62,874 nt of DNA, from assembly GCA_019239895.1 (NCBI GenBank), contig JAFAZH010000008.1, positions 1 through 62,874 on the forward strand. Reading direction: 5' to 3'. The position numbers and the translations under genes were made by a program. Source of the DNA: Abditibacteriaceae bacterium (GTDB lineage: Bacteria > Armatimonadota > Abditibacteriia > Abditibacteriales > Abditibacteriaceae). Positions 44,701-52,416 of the stretch are shown here, one piece after another. The notes beneath the pieces are model-generated. The model had not been told where the DNA came from, ran no database searches, and saw only the letters and a program-made list of their open reading frames with translations. Each line of letters begins with the position of its first letter. Within the stretch, counting starts at the first letter, position 1.

Positions 44701-46831
44701 GGCCAAAGCTACGATGGGTACTGTGACTCGCAACACGCCAACGACCAGTGCTCTCGTCGTCACTCTGTCCAGCGGCAACACTACCAAAGGCACCGTGCCA
44801 GCGACAGTTACTATTCCGGTCGGCGCAACTTCGGCCACTTTCCCCATTGCGGCGGTAGATAACGCCATCGCCGATGGGCCACAAAGTGTCGTGTTCACTG
44901 CCAGTGCCCCGGGTTTCACCCCTGGGACGGCCAGCGCGACGGTGCTGGATAATGAAGTCGCTCAGTTGTCGCTAACGGTGACGCCAGGCACTTTCAGTGA
45001 AGGGGCGGGGAGTCATGCGGCCACTGGCACCATTACGCGTAACACGCCGTTGACCTCACCCCTGGTGGTGCATTTAAGCAGTAGCGATACGACAGAAGCT
45101 ACGGTGCCAGCCACCGTGACTATTCCCACAGGTCAGGCTTCGGCTTCTTTCCTGGTAGCCGCCGTTAATGACACTTTAGTGGATGGCTCCCAGGTGGTTG
45201 CTTTAAATGCGACGGCGACTGGCTTCGTACCCGGCACCACCTCCCTGACAGTCACCGACAATGAGCCAAATACTCTCAACCTCAGTGTTACACCCACCAG
45301 CTTCAGCGAAACGGCGGGGAACTCCGCCTCCTTTGGCACTGTGACCCGCACCGGGGCTAAGACTGCTCCCTTAGTGGTAACTCTGGCGAGCAATAACGCA
45401 TCGGCTAAGGTGCCCCCAACCATTACCATTCCGGCAGGGGCCACCTTTGCTATCTTCCCCATTGGCGCGGTAGACAACACCACTGCCGAAGGCACCCGCA
45501 ACGCCATTATCAGTGCCACTGCTCCTGGCCTGCCCACTGCCAAGGCCGGGGTGACGATCACCGACAATGAATTGCCCGCCTTAACCTTGAGTGTTAGCCC
45601 CACAACTTTTAGCGAGGGTGCTGGAGCCGGGGTAGTGCATGGCACCGTGACGCGCAATACCCCCCCGACAGCCAGCTTAGTCGTCACCCTCAAGAGTAGC
45701 GATACGACATCCGCCACGGTGCCTGCTTCAATAACGATTCCGGCGGGGGCAACTGCGGTCACCTTTAACATCACCCCGGTGAATAACGCGGTTGTTAATG
45801 GCCCGCGCACTGTGACATTTATGGCCAGTGCCACTGGTCATGCTCCCGCTACAACTTCGGCTACGGTGACGGATGACGAAGGGCCAACGTTATCGGTCAA
45901 GGTCAATCCTGCCGTCTTTAGCGAAGCGGGTGGGGCAGTGGCCTCCAAAGGCACCGTCACCCGCACCGGCTCAACAGCAACCGCTTTAACCGTGGCCTTA
46001 GCCAGCGATAACATCAAAAAAGTGAAGGTGCCAGTTAGCGTGACGATTCCTGCCGGAGCCGCCTCTGCCACGTTTAATATTGGGGCGGTGAACAACACCC
46101 TGGTGGATGGGCCGCAAGCAGTGACAATTACCGCCAGTGCATCCGGTTACAACACCGGAGCGGCAGCCGTTACGGTAAACGATGACGATGGCAAACTGAC
46201 TTTAACTGTGACGCCGAACACGTTTAGCGAAGGTGCTGGCGCAAAAGCCGCAGTGGGCACTGTCACACGCAACACGCCTGCAACGGATAGTTTGACTGTA
46301 TCACTCAAGAGCAGCGATGTAACCGAAGCCAAGGTGCCCGCTACCGTCATCATTCCTGCGGGGTCAACTTCCGTCACTTTCCCTATTGCGGCTGTAGATG
46401 ACACCCTGGTGGATGGTTCGCAAAGCGTAACACTGACTGCCAGCACTGCTGGATTGACTGTGGGCACGGCTAAGATCACCGTAACCGATAACGACCATGC
46501 TACCCCGCCAGCCCATGCCGTCATAGCGCCATCTACGGTAGCTCTATCAACATCGGCAGCGCGTGTGACAACTGATAGTGTGCAGTTGAAATTCACCGCC
46601 GCACTGGATGCCGAGTCTGCCAGTGATCCGGCGCACTATGGGGTGAAAGTCAATGGGCAGGCCATAACAGTGGAAAGTGCAGCTTATAACGCGACTAACC
46701 ATAGCGTAATCCTCAGCTTGCCCGAAGGCACCCTGCAATCTGGTAATAGGGTCGTAGTTGAGTGGCTGGATGTTGCAGATAGTAGTGGCAAGCTTATGAC
46801 AGGGCAGACAGGAGTGTTATCTGCTCAATGA
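41723..46831 (+). CDS. Giant secreted protein 3: haem-type CxxCH, beta-helix, ten Calx-beta repeats
   Basis: 1702 residues from the ATG at 41723 (AAAGGAAAG before it). Signal peptide to Ala30. A CFSCH motif (Cys48, Cys51, His52) after GRTSLSGGVG matches the 'choice-of-anchor V'/Reeler-like domain (to about 190). Residues 200-560 are a right-handed beta-helix (YYVSATTGNDNNNGSQAAPY, NNVISNNTATGG, ending GTDFDGHVRGNPPALGAFD). Then come ten Calx-beta-like units of about 100 residues (FSEGAGANAATGTVTRNT ... VTDNDT), to about 1595. The last 95 residues are the domain shared with proteins 1 and 2. Calx-beta units often bind calcium. Probably a surface or adhesion protein. Confidence 0.85.
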   Translation: MKNFAKAMPMSLLAAIAVVWMVLAGSPAHAVSSVGYTGRTSLSGGVGCFSCHGSAADPGTSVVINGPASLLPGASATYTITATRAASGSGKRVGIDVAASDANTLSTVAGEPTTLTNMEIVHTTSSFPLKTTSAAGSASYSFKYTMPANAAIGSSHTIAGVSAVSYTGGSPSTWNLAPDFTVTTAAPPPGSAGTYYVSATTGNDNNNGSQAAPYKTIKTAMGASAAGAIINVAAGTYNPALGETFPIAMKSGVQLISTSGAASTIIDAGGTSQRVFNCDGNAATTLIQGFTITHGSIVAASPGSPATGGAILCTNNDQTVISNNILTVNYATGADATTSGGTGGPANGGAVYISGSSTTLVNNVISNNTATGGAGYTIPFNKSGATGVGGAGYGGGIYVASGTPLIINNTFYGNIAQGGNGGVNINNTSVGSNGGIASGGAAFLASSSLVNNIFSNNSAVGGSGSGSNGVTGNASEGAINGGTVDHNLFFGNTAANANPDGNTGTNAIVGQNPQFTSPSDYHISGVSPAKGAGAANNAPGTDFDGHVRGNPPALGAFDPVVPALTLNIVPGSVAEGATATGTVTRNTSTVNPLAVNILSSDPSAATAQPSLIIPAGAAFATFAVSAVADGVADGTQMTTVTVSATGFTSANAPVTVTDIDIPTLTLSLATAPATNPVTFSESAGATAATGTVIRNTPLNVPLTVNLSSSDPSRATVPTTVTIPAGSNAANFAITAVNNAVADGSPTLTFTASQSGFTSGTATAVVTDDDAPALTVSINPNSFSEGAGANAATGTVTRNTATTSALTVNLSSSNTGEATVPVTVTIPVGATSATFAVAAVDDALVDGDQTVTITASVTGFTSGTATVTVTNNDGASLSLSIAPNSFSEGAGANAATGTVTRNTATTLALTVNLSSNNTAKATVPATVDIPAGATSVTFPINAVDNAVADGPQTVVIAASAAGFGTGSATATVTDNDTPTLGLSLSPTIFSEAAGAKATMGTVTRNTPTTSALVVTLSSGNTTKGTVPATVTIPVGATSATFPIAAVDNAIADGPQSVVFTASAPGFTPGTASATVLDNEVAQLSLTVTPGTFSEGAGSHAATGTITRNTPLTSPLVVHLSSSDTTEATVPATVTIPTGQASASFLVAAVNDTLVDGSQVVALNATATGFVPGTTSLTVTDNEPNTLNLSVTPTSFSETAGNSASFGTVTRTGAKTAPLVVTLASNNASAKVPPTITIPAGATFAIFPIGAVDNTTAEGTRNAIISATAPGLPTAKAGVTITDNELPALTLSVSPTTFSEGAGAGVVHGTVTRNTPPTASLVVTLKSSDTTSATVPASITIPAGATAVTFNITPVNNAVVNGPRTVTFMASATGHAPATTSATVTDDEGPTLSVKVNPAVFSEAGGAVASKGTVTRTGSTATALTVALASDNIKKVKVPVSVTIPAGAASATFNIGAVNNTLVDGPQAVTITASASGYNTGAAAVTVNDDDGKLTLTVTPNTFSEGAGAKAAVGTVTRNTPATDSLTVSLKSSDVTEAKVPATVIIPAGSTSVTFPIAAVDDTLVDGSQSVTLTASTAGLTVGTAKITVTDNDHATPPAHAVIAPSTVALSTSAARVTTDSVQLKFTAALDAESASDPAHYGVKVNGQAITVESAAYNATNHSVILSLPEGTLQSGNRVVVEWLDVADSSGKLMTGQTGVLSAQ

Positions 46832-46841
46832 GGCAGTAAAT

Positions 46842-46893
46842 GCCACAAGAAAATAGCGACTGTGTTCTAACACAGTCGCTATTTTCTTGTGGC
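46842..46893. terminator. Bidirectional terminator, 25-bp stem
   Basis: GCCACAAGAAAATAGCGACT... pairs perfectly with its complement; the A-run and T-run inside the stem serve both strands. It separates surface protein 3 from the convergent membrane protein. Confidence 0.9.
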
Positions 46894-46907
46894 GGGCCAG
46901 TTCGACT

Positions 46908-47294
46908 TTATGGGTCAGGAATAGGTGAGGGGTTATCGCTAACTCTTCCCGGAGCATTTTTACTTTTTAGCATAATCACTGCTATTCCAGTAGTGGCGGC
47001 AACAACCAGTAAGGCCAGCGTAAAAAGATCGCATCCTATCCTAACATCCATCACGCCCCAGCTAATCAATGGCTTGAAATTTGGCAGCGATAAAGCATAT
47101 GACTTGTTAATCCACGGATAAAGAAAGGCTAACAGTATGGCCGCTAGGGAACCTATACCCAAGGCTAAGCTTTGCCTAAAAATTAAACTTTGCCACAAGT
47201 GGTTGGGGCAGAAACTTGCCTCCGACACAATATGTGGTGGTTCACTATCAATTTTTAGGCAAAGCCCCAAGGCTAGTTTTTGCTTGCTATTCAT
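46908..47294 (-). CDS. Small membrane protein, function unknown
   Basis: 128 residues with two membrane helices (about 41-62, SLALGIGSLAAILLAFLYPW, and 91-110, LFTLALLVVAATTGIAVIML). The ATG follows GAGGTGG at 7 bases. The DNA for its N-terminal region contains an inverted repeat (GCTTTGCCTAAAAATT near 47168 and its complement near 47250). No family recognised. Confidence 0.6.
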   Translation of the reverse strand: MNSKQKLALGLCLKIDSEPPHIVSEASFCPNHLWQSLIFRQSLALGIGSLAAILLAFLYPWINKSYALSLPNFKPLISWGVMDVRIGCDLFTLALLVVAATTGIAVIMLKSKNAPGRVSDNPSPIPDP

Positions 47295-47398
47295 AAGTCC
47301 ACCTCATTTGATGGCACTTGCTATTCGGTTCAGCATAACTTTACAACGTGAAGAAATTACAGGACTATCGGATTGAAACTCAGCGTTTAGTTTAAGCA

Positions 47399-48664
47399 CT
47401 ATAAACAACGCCAGCCGATGTCGCGGCGATACTGGACACCTTCAAAGTGGATGCGCTCAACGGCTGCATAGCAGTGTTGGCGGGCTTGCAAGAAGTTATC
47501 TCCTAAAGCGGTGACACAAAGCACGCGCCCGCCGCTGCTAACGATGTCGCCATCGCGTTGTATAGTACCAGCGTGGAAGACAACGGCCCCGGTGTTGGCG
47601 GCATCTTTCAGACCAGTGATGACCTGGCCTTTCTGGTAATTAGGCGCGGGATAGCCACGCGAAGCCATAACGACGCCAACGGCGGCTTGCTCTGTCCATT
47701 CGCAGGTTACATTCTTTAAATCGCCTTCGGTATTAGCACAGGCCCAGAGCAGGGGCAAGAGGTCGCTCTTGAGGCGGGGTAGAATCACTTCAGTTTCAGG
47801 ATCACCAAAGCGGCAGTTAAATTCCAGAACTTTGGGGCCAGTGGAGGTGAGCATCAGCCCGGCATAGAGTGCTCCCCGGTATTCGATGCCTTCGGCGCGT
47901 AATGCCTGGATAGTTGGCTCAAGAATCGTGGTGACGGTTTGCTCATAAAGCTCTTGCGTAAAAGCAGGCACGGGTGAATAGCAGCCCATGCCGCCCGTGT
48001 TAGCTCCCGTATCGCCTTCGCCAATGCGCTTGTGGTCTTGCGCAGGCACTAAGGGTAATACATATTCGCCATCGGTGAGAGCAATGAGCGAGACTTCATC
48101 CCCCACCAGGCACTCTTCCACCACAATCTGGCGACTGGCTGCGTCCTGGTAAGTTAAATCAATATTGGTTAATTCATCCACTGCGGCCAGCGCCTCGTGC
48201 CTTGAGGTGGCTACCACGACGCCCTTACCCGCTGCCAGGCCATTGGCTTTAACCACTACGGGCATATCGCTGTCACGGTCGGAGAGGTAAGCTTTGGCGG
48301 CTTCTGCTGTGTCAAATGCCTCAAAGTCAGCGGTGGGGATATTATATTTGCGTAGTAGCTCTTTGCAGAAAGTTTTCGAGGCTTCAATCTGTGCGCCGCG
48401 CTGGTCAGGACCGAAATAGGCAAACCGCTCGGCGTTTAACTGGTCGCCCAACCCTGCTGCCAGGGGTACTTCCGGGCCAATGACTACAAAGTCCGCGTCA
48501 ATCGAACGCGCCACCTCTAGAGGATCGCCGCTCAGACATTCCGCGATCTGGGCTATGCCTGCATTGCCCGGCGTGCAGTAAAGCTTTGTCACTTCCGGGC
48601 TTTGAGCCAACTTCCAACAGAGCGCGTGCTCGCGCCCGCCACTGCCGACAACTAATACTTTCAT
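47399..48664 (-). CDS. purD: Phosphoribosylamine--glycine ligase
   Basis: 421 residues, full length. It makes GAR from phosphoribosylamine, glycine and ATP (second step of purine synthesis). Start MKVLVVGSGGREHALCWKLA; ATP-grasp part VVKANGLAAGKGVVVATSRH; GGMGCYSPVPAF; and the metal/ATP end with VLEFNCRFGDPETEVILPRL. It lies downstream of dnaB on the same strand, apart from the other pur genes. Confidence 0.95.
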   Translation of the reverse strand: MKVLVVGSGGREHALCWKLAQSPEVTKLYCTPGNAGIAQIAECLSGDPLEVARSIDADFVVIGPEVPLAAGLGDQLNAERFAYFGPDQRGAQIEASKTFCKELLRKYNIPTADFEAFDTAEAAKAYLSDRDSDMPVVVKANGLAAGKGVVVATSRHEALAAVDELTNIDLTYQDAASRQIVVEECLVGDEVSLIALTDGEYVLPLVPAQDHKRIGEGDTGANTGGMGCYSPVPAFTQELYEQTVTTILEPTIQALRAEGIEYRGALYAGLMLTSTGPKVLEFNCRFGDPETEVILPRLKSDLLPLLWACANTEGDLKNVTCEWTEQAAVGVVMASRGYPAPNYQKGQVITGLKDAANTGAVVFHAGTIQRDGDIVSSGGRVLCVTALGDNFLQARQHCYAAVERIHFEGVQYRRDIGWRCL

Positions 48665-48691
48665 AAAGGGAAATGCTGCGCAATGAAGATT

Positions 48692-48764
48692 GAGGCTAGA
48701 AGATAGAGAATCGAAGATAGCTTGGATGCCATTGCGATCCTCTATCCTCGATCTTCTATCCTCG
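48692..48764. repeat. Intergenic inverted repeat, GATAGAAGATCGA family
   Basis: Imperfect arms 48692-48720 and 48736-48764 between dnaB and purD. The arm word GCGATCCTCTAT is also found at 56750-56761, so this is a dispersed family. Confidence 0.75.
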
Positions 48765-48769
48765 TAAGG

Positions 48770-51481
48770 CTATTCGTAATCGTCGCGTGGGTCGCGCACT
48801 AAATTCGTGAAGCGTGCAAAATCGGGCTGGAAGCCTAAGCGAATTGTTCCCACCGGGCCGTTGCGTTGCTTGCCAATGATAACTTCAGCGATACCTTCAT
48901 CGGGATCAGGCTCATTGGAGGCGGAAGTGGGAGCTTCGCCCTTTTTAAAAATCTTATTTTTGTAGTAACTGGGCCGGTAAATGAACGCGACAACATCCGC
49001 TTCCGCTTCAATAGACCCCGATTCTCTTAAATCGCTCAAGATGGGGCGCTTATCCTCGCGTTGTTCCACGGCACGCGATAGCTGGGAGAGAGCGATGAGC
49101 GGTGCCTTCATCTCGCGGGCCATTGATTTAAAGGCGCGGGCAATTTCGCTGATTTCATTAACGCGATTCTCGGTCTTATTCGACGAATGGGCAAGCTGCA
49201 AATAGTCCACGACGATTAAGCCAAGCTGTCCATGCTCGGCAGCCAGCCGACGGGCCTTGGCGCGCATTTCAAAGGTGGAAGCGCCCGGCGAGTCATCAAT
49301 GAAAATCTGCGCTTGATAGAGGTTGTTGACCGCATTGGTGACGCGATGCCAGTCGGAATCCTGCAAAAAGCCACGCCGCAAGTCGCGCGAGTTAATCATC
49401 GCTTCACTGCAAATCAAACGCTGCACCAACTGCTCTTTGGACATTTCCAGGGAGAAAATAGCCACCGGCATCTTCTCGTGTAAAGCCACATGATGCGCGA
49501 TGTTGAGACATAACGCCGTGTTATGCACGCAAACATCTTGAGCAATGAAATTGGAGCCATCTGGCACGGTTAGATCGTAAACCTGATGCTCTCCAATGGC
49601 TTCAATTGAGACTATGGCATCCCAGTAAAGGTCGGGGCTGGCGATTTTTAATAAATGAGCATCTTGCAGTACTTCCGCGTAACGCGCCAGGCGATGACGG
49701 GGCAGACTGCGATTGGTGTGTGAGTTATAGCCTCCATGCTTACCTGATGCAGTAGTCTCGCCAGCACGCCGTGCGACTTCAATTAAGCTCGGCCCTTGAC
49801 GCTTGGCAGAGGCGCGCACTAAGTCCCAAACCTCGCGGGGTGGGTGCCCGTTATTGGAAACTCGCTTTGGCAAGGTTCTCCCCGTAAAAGCATCGCCCAT
49901 AAAACGGGCGGCTTTTTCGCCCACCCAACCAATTTCTGCCTGATAGCGCAAGACAGCGCCGGGGTCGGTGATCTCGACTCGCCAGCAACGCTCTTTTTTA
50001 CGCCATAACTTAGCGGTAATGCCAAAACGAGTTAAGGCGTGATGAACATCCTTGGCCAGATTTTCGGAGGCAACGGAGAATTCAATACGCGGGTAATCGC
50101 CTAATTTATAGATTGTGCCATCGCAACTAAACAAGACGCGCAGGAACTCCGCCAGATAGCGGCGGCTCCAACACCAGACGATGCCGGGGAATGCTTTCTC
50201 CGCCGCATATTTACCCATTAAACCAAACTCGCGCAGCCAGGCCGTCAGGCGGTTCGGCTCCATGCCTTTGCCTCGCTCCGGGCGCACCACTTTGTAATCT
50301 ATGGGGCTACAGCTATCTTGCTTAACAATTAACTCAGGGAATTGACGATTAATTGCTTCATGGAAGTCAGCAACCAACACTGGATCAGCATTCGTAAATT
50401 TTGGACACGGGCCAGTGAGTCCGCCTTCTGCGATAAAGTAGGCCAGCAAACGAACGTGATCTGGGGTTAATGATTCATCGGTGCCAAAAACGGGCACGGC
50501 CCTAGGCACGGCGATGTTATGGCCCACCTGCAAGTCATGCAAGGGCGTCCAGCCATTGACCGTCAGGAAGGGATGGTGCCCTGTCACATCCACCGTGCGG
50601 CCACTACGCGTCGTGACGCGGTAAACAGGTTTTACCCCGCTATCAATCCAATTCGAGATAGCAGTAGCGCGAACTTCCCCCATATCCGAAACGCCATAAA
50701 CGGTGGGCATTCTGCGTTGGATGCACTCTCCAATAGTGATGCGTTCGCCAGTTTGGGGGTCATCAATGAGAGTCCAATGCGCCAGACATTTCCCCATCGA
50801 AGGTCTAGCCGCCACGATTATTAAATCAGTGGGTTGCAGACCCGAAGTAATGTCGTCTAAATCTACAAAGCCGGTGGGGGTGCCAGTCGCCTCGCCTTTA
50901 CGTTGGAACTGTCGTTCAATCTGGTCGTAAGCCGTCATTAAGAGCGGCTTGATGTGGGAGAAGCCTTCGCGCAGACGCTTGGAGCCGATCTCGAAGATTT
51001 TCTTTTCGGATTGGTCTACAAGCTGGTTAACGTCATCCACTTCACCGTAGACAAGGCTTGAGATTTGATCCGAGGCGCTTAGCAACTGGCGCAGGACGCT
51101 TTTCTCAACGACGACTCTGGCATAGCTTTCGACATTGGCGGCGGAGGGGCAGGCTTCAATAAGGGCTGTCAGGTAAGCCGCGCCGCCGACTTCGTCTAAC
51201 TGGTTCTTTCGGCGCAGTCCCTCCACCACGGTAATTAAGTCAACCGGCTCACCTTTGTCGAAAAGGGTCAGGATGGCTTTGAAAATCTTGCGGTGTAACT
51301 CGCGGTAGAAATCGTCTTCGGTGAGCAACTCAACCGCGCGGGCGATGGCGTCGCGCTCCATAAGCATCGCGCCAAGAGTGGATTGCTCCGCTTCAAGCGA
51401 TTGGGGCGTAATGCGCTCAACGGAAACCGGGCGATTATTGGCATCGCGCTGCGGAAAAGGGATCACCGATGCGTTATTCAT
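48770..51481 (-). CDS. dnaB: Replicative DNA helicase DnaB with intein
   Basis: 903 residues: 480 of DnaB plus a 423-residue intein. The N-terminal DnaB domain starts at QSLEAEQSTLGAML; the linker and RecA domain follow (FVDLDDITSGLQPTDLIIVA). The Walker A motif ARPSMGK is broken after Lys231 and resumes at Thr655 (TALCLNIAHH). Later motifs: IFSLEMSKEQLVQRL, LGLIVVDYLQLA (Walker B), LSQLSRAVEQRED, SDLRESGSIEAEADVVAFIY. Unspliced protein cannot bind ATP. It lies between rplI and purD; the rplI-dnaB order is widely conserved. Confidence 0.95.
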   Translation of the reverse strand: MNNASVIPFPQRDANNRPVSVERITPQSLEAEQSTLGAMLMERDAIARAVELLTEDDFYRELHRKIFKAILTLFDKGEPVDLITVVEGLRRKNQLDEVGGAAYLTALIEACPSAANVESYARVVVEKSVLRQLLSASDQISSLVYGEVDDVNQLVDQSEKKIFEIGSKRLREGFSHIKPLLMTAYDQIERQFQRKGEATGTPTGFVDLDDITSGLQPTDLIIVAARPSMGKCLAHWTLIDDPQTGERITIGECIQRRMPTVYGVSDMGEVRATAISNWIDSGVKPVYRVTTRSGRTVDVTGHHPFLTVNGWTPLHDLQVGHNIAVPRAVPVFGTDESLTPDHVRLLAYFIAEGGLTGPCPKFTNADPVLVADFHEAINRQFPELIVKQDSCSPIDYKVVRPERGKGMEPNRLTAWLREFGLMGKYAAEKAFPGIVWCWSRRYLAEFLRVLFSCDGTIYKLGDYPRIEFSVASENLAKDVHHALTRFGITAKLWRKKERCWRVEITDPGAVLRYQAEIGWVGEKAARFMGDAFTGRTLPKRVSNNGHPPREVWDLVRASAKRQGPSLIEVARRAGETTASGKHGGYNSHTNRSLPRHRLARYAEVLQDAHLLKIASPDLYWDAIVSIEAIGEHQVYDLTVPDGSNFIAQDVCVHNTALCLNIAHHVALHEKMPVAIFSLEMSKEQLVQRLICSEAMINSRDLRRGFLQDSDWHRVTNAVNNLYQAQIFIDDSPGASTFEMRAKARRLAAEHGQLGLIVVDYLQLAHSSNKTENRVNEISEIARAFKSMAREMKAPLIALSQLSRAVEQREDKRPILSDLRESGSIEAEADVVAFIYRPSYYKNKIFKKGEAPTSASNEPDPDEGIAEVIIGKQRNGPVGTIRLGFQPDFARFTNLVRDPRDDYE
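49520..50788 (-). mobile_element. DnaB intein with LAGLIDADG-type endonuclease
   Basis: Residues 232-654 of the DnaB frame. Splicing landmarks: Cys232 at the start (CLAHWTLIDDP), VDVTGHHPFLTVNGW as block B, YDLTVPDGSNFIAQDVCVHN at the end with His-Asn, and Thr as the first downstream residue. Block C/E sequences LLAYFIAEGGLT and VLFSCDGTIYK are those of a two-motif DOD homing endonuclease; in the first the usual D of the active site is E. Confidence 0.92.
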
Positions 51482-51715
51482 GGCACATACCTCCCGCTGT
51501 CAAGGGGGGGCAGGCAAGGTGCGAGGAGCAATCAAAAGTTTGCGTCCATGCGAGCGGGCGCGACTTCAACTGAAGATGAAATGCTTTAATCATTGCTGCT
51601 TCACCCCTTATTGTCAACCGGAGAGTTGACAATGCCGAGCTGCTTGAGACTACAACGTAATACTGCTAACCCCAATTATAATGCGACTGGCCCCTTTTCC
51701 ACAAGGGAAAATAAG

Positions 51716-51749
51716 ATTGCCCTCCCCAACTTCTTCGTGGGAGGGCAAT
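51716..51749 (-). terminator. Terminator after rplI
   Basis: ATTGCCCTCCC pairs with its complement; on the minus strand CTTATTTTCC follows. It separates rplI from dnaB, so dnaB needs its own promoter or read-through. Confidence 0.65.
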
Positions 51750-51774
51750 TCGTTTGCTGGCTAATTGCCCTCGT

Positions 51775-52329
51775 TTAGCTGGGATGCCCTTCCGCTACAG
51801 CGGTATCGGTGGTGGCATCCACGTTAGTAGCGGCGCCATCGCCGCTGCTACCATCTGCGCCACCCGCAGGTGCCGTGCCTGCCGGGACATCGCCGACTTG
51901 CACCATCAGTTGCACTTTTACATCACGGTGCAGGGTCACTGGCACGGGATAAACACCTGTGGAGCGAATTGGTTCGCTCAACTGAATCTGCTTCCGATCA
52001 AGTTCGATGCCCAACGACTCTTTCAATTGGTTAGCAATATCGGCGGTGCCAATCGAGCCATAGAGCCGTCCGGCGGAGCCGGTGCGGGCTGGAATCACGA
52101 GCGTCTGACCCTGTAAGCGACTGGCGGTCTCTTCGGCACCGCCGCGCAACTTAGCCTGGCGGCGTTCCTGCACGCGCTTCATATTGTCCAGATTGGCCAT
52201 TGCGCTTTTGGTAGCGGGCATCGCCAACGAGCGGGGCATCAAATAGTTGCGGGCATAACCGTCCGCGACCTCGACAACCTCATGCGAGCCGCCCAAATTT
52301 TCTACATCTTCCGTTAAAATAACCTTCAT
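51775..52329 (-). CDS. rplI: Ribosomal protein bL9
   Basis: 184 residues. The N-terminal domain is typical (MKVILTEDVENLGGSHEVVE, DGYARNYLMPRSLA), then the long helix and the C-terminal rRNA-binding domain (LYGSIGTADIANQLKESLGI, HRDVKVQLMVQVG). About 35 extra residues rich in Gly/Ala/Asp/Thr follow residue 149, so it is longer than the usual 150. It binds 23S rRNA near the L1 stalk base. Confidence 0.95.
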   Translation of the reverse strand: MKVILTEDVENLGGSHEVVEVADGYARNYLMPRSLAMPATKSAMANLDNMKRVQERRQAKLRGGAEETASRLQGQTLVIPARTGSAGRLYGSIGTADIANQLKESLGIELDRKQIQLSEPIRSTGVYPVPVTLHRDVKVQLMVQVGDVPAGTAPAGGADGSSGDGAATNVDATTDTAVAEGHPS

Positions 52330-52416
52330 TACCTTTGGTGTCCTTTGTCCTTAGTCCTGTGTCATTGGTTCGGGCTGCCGCAAAAGACAATGGACCAATG
52401 ATAAGGGACATTTTCA

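Noticed and set aside
43460..46500. Calx-beta repeats as a recombinational array of identical units
   Set aside because: The DNA of the units has diverged strongly; only the protein pattern is kept.
43282..46596. Several minus-strand frames of 150-250 codons
   Set aside because: They are antisense shadows of the Calx-beta repeats and look alike because the repeats do.
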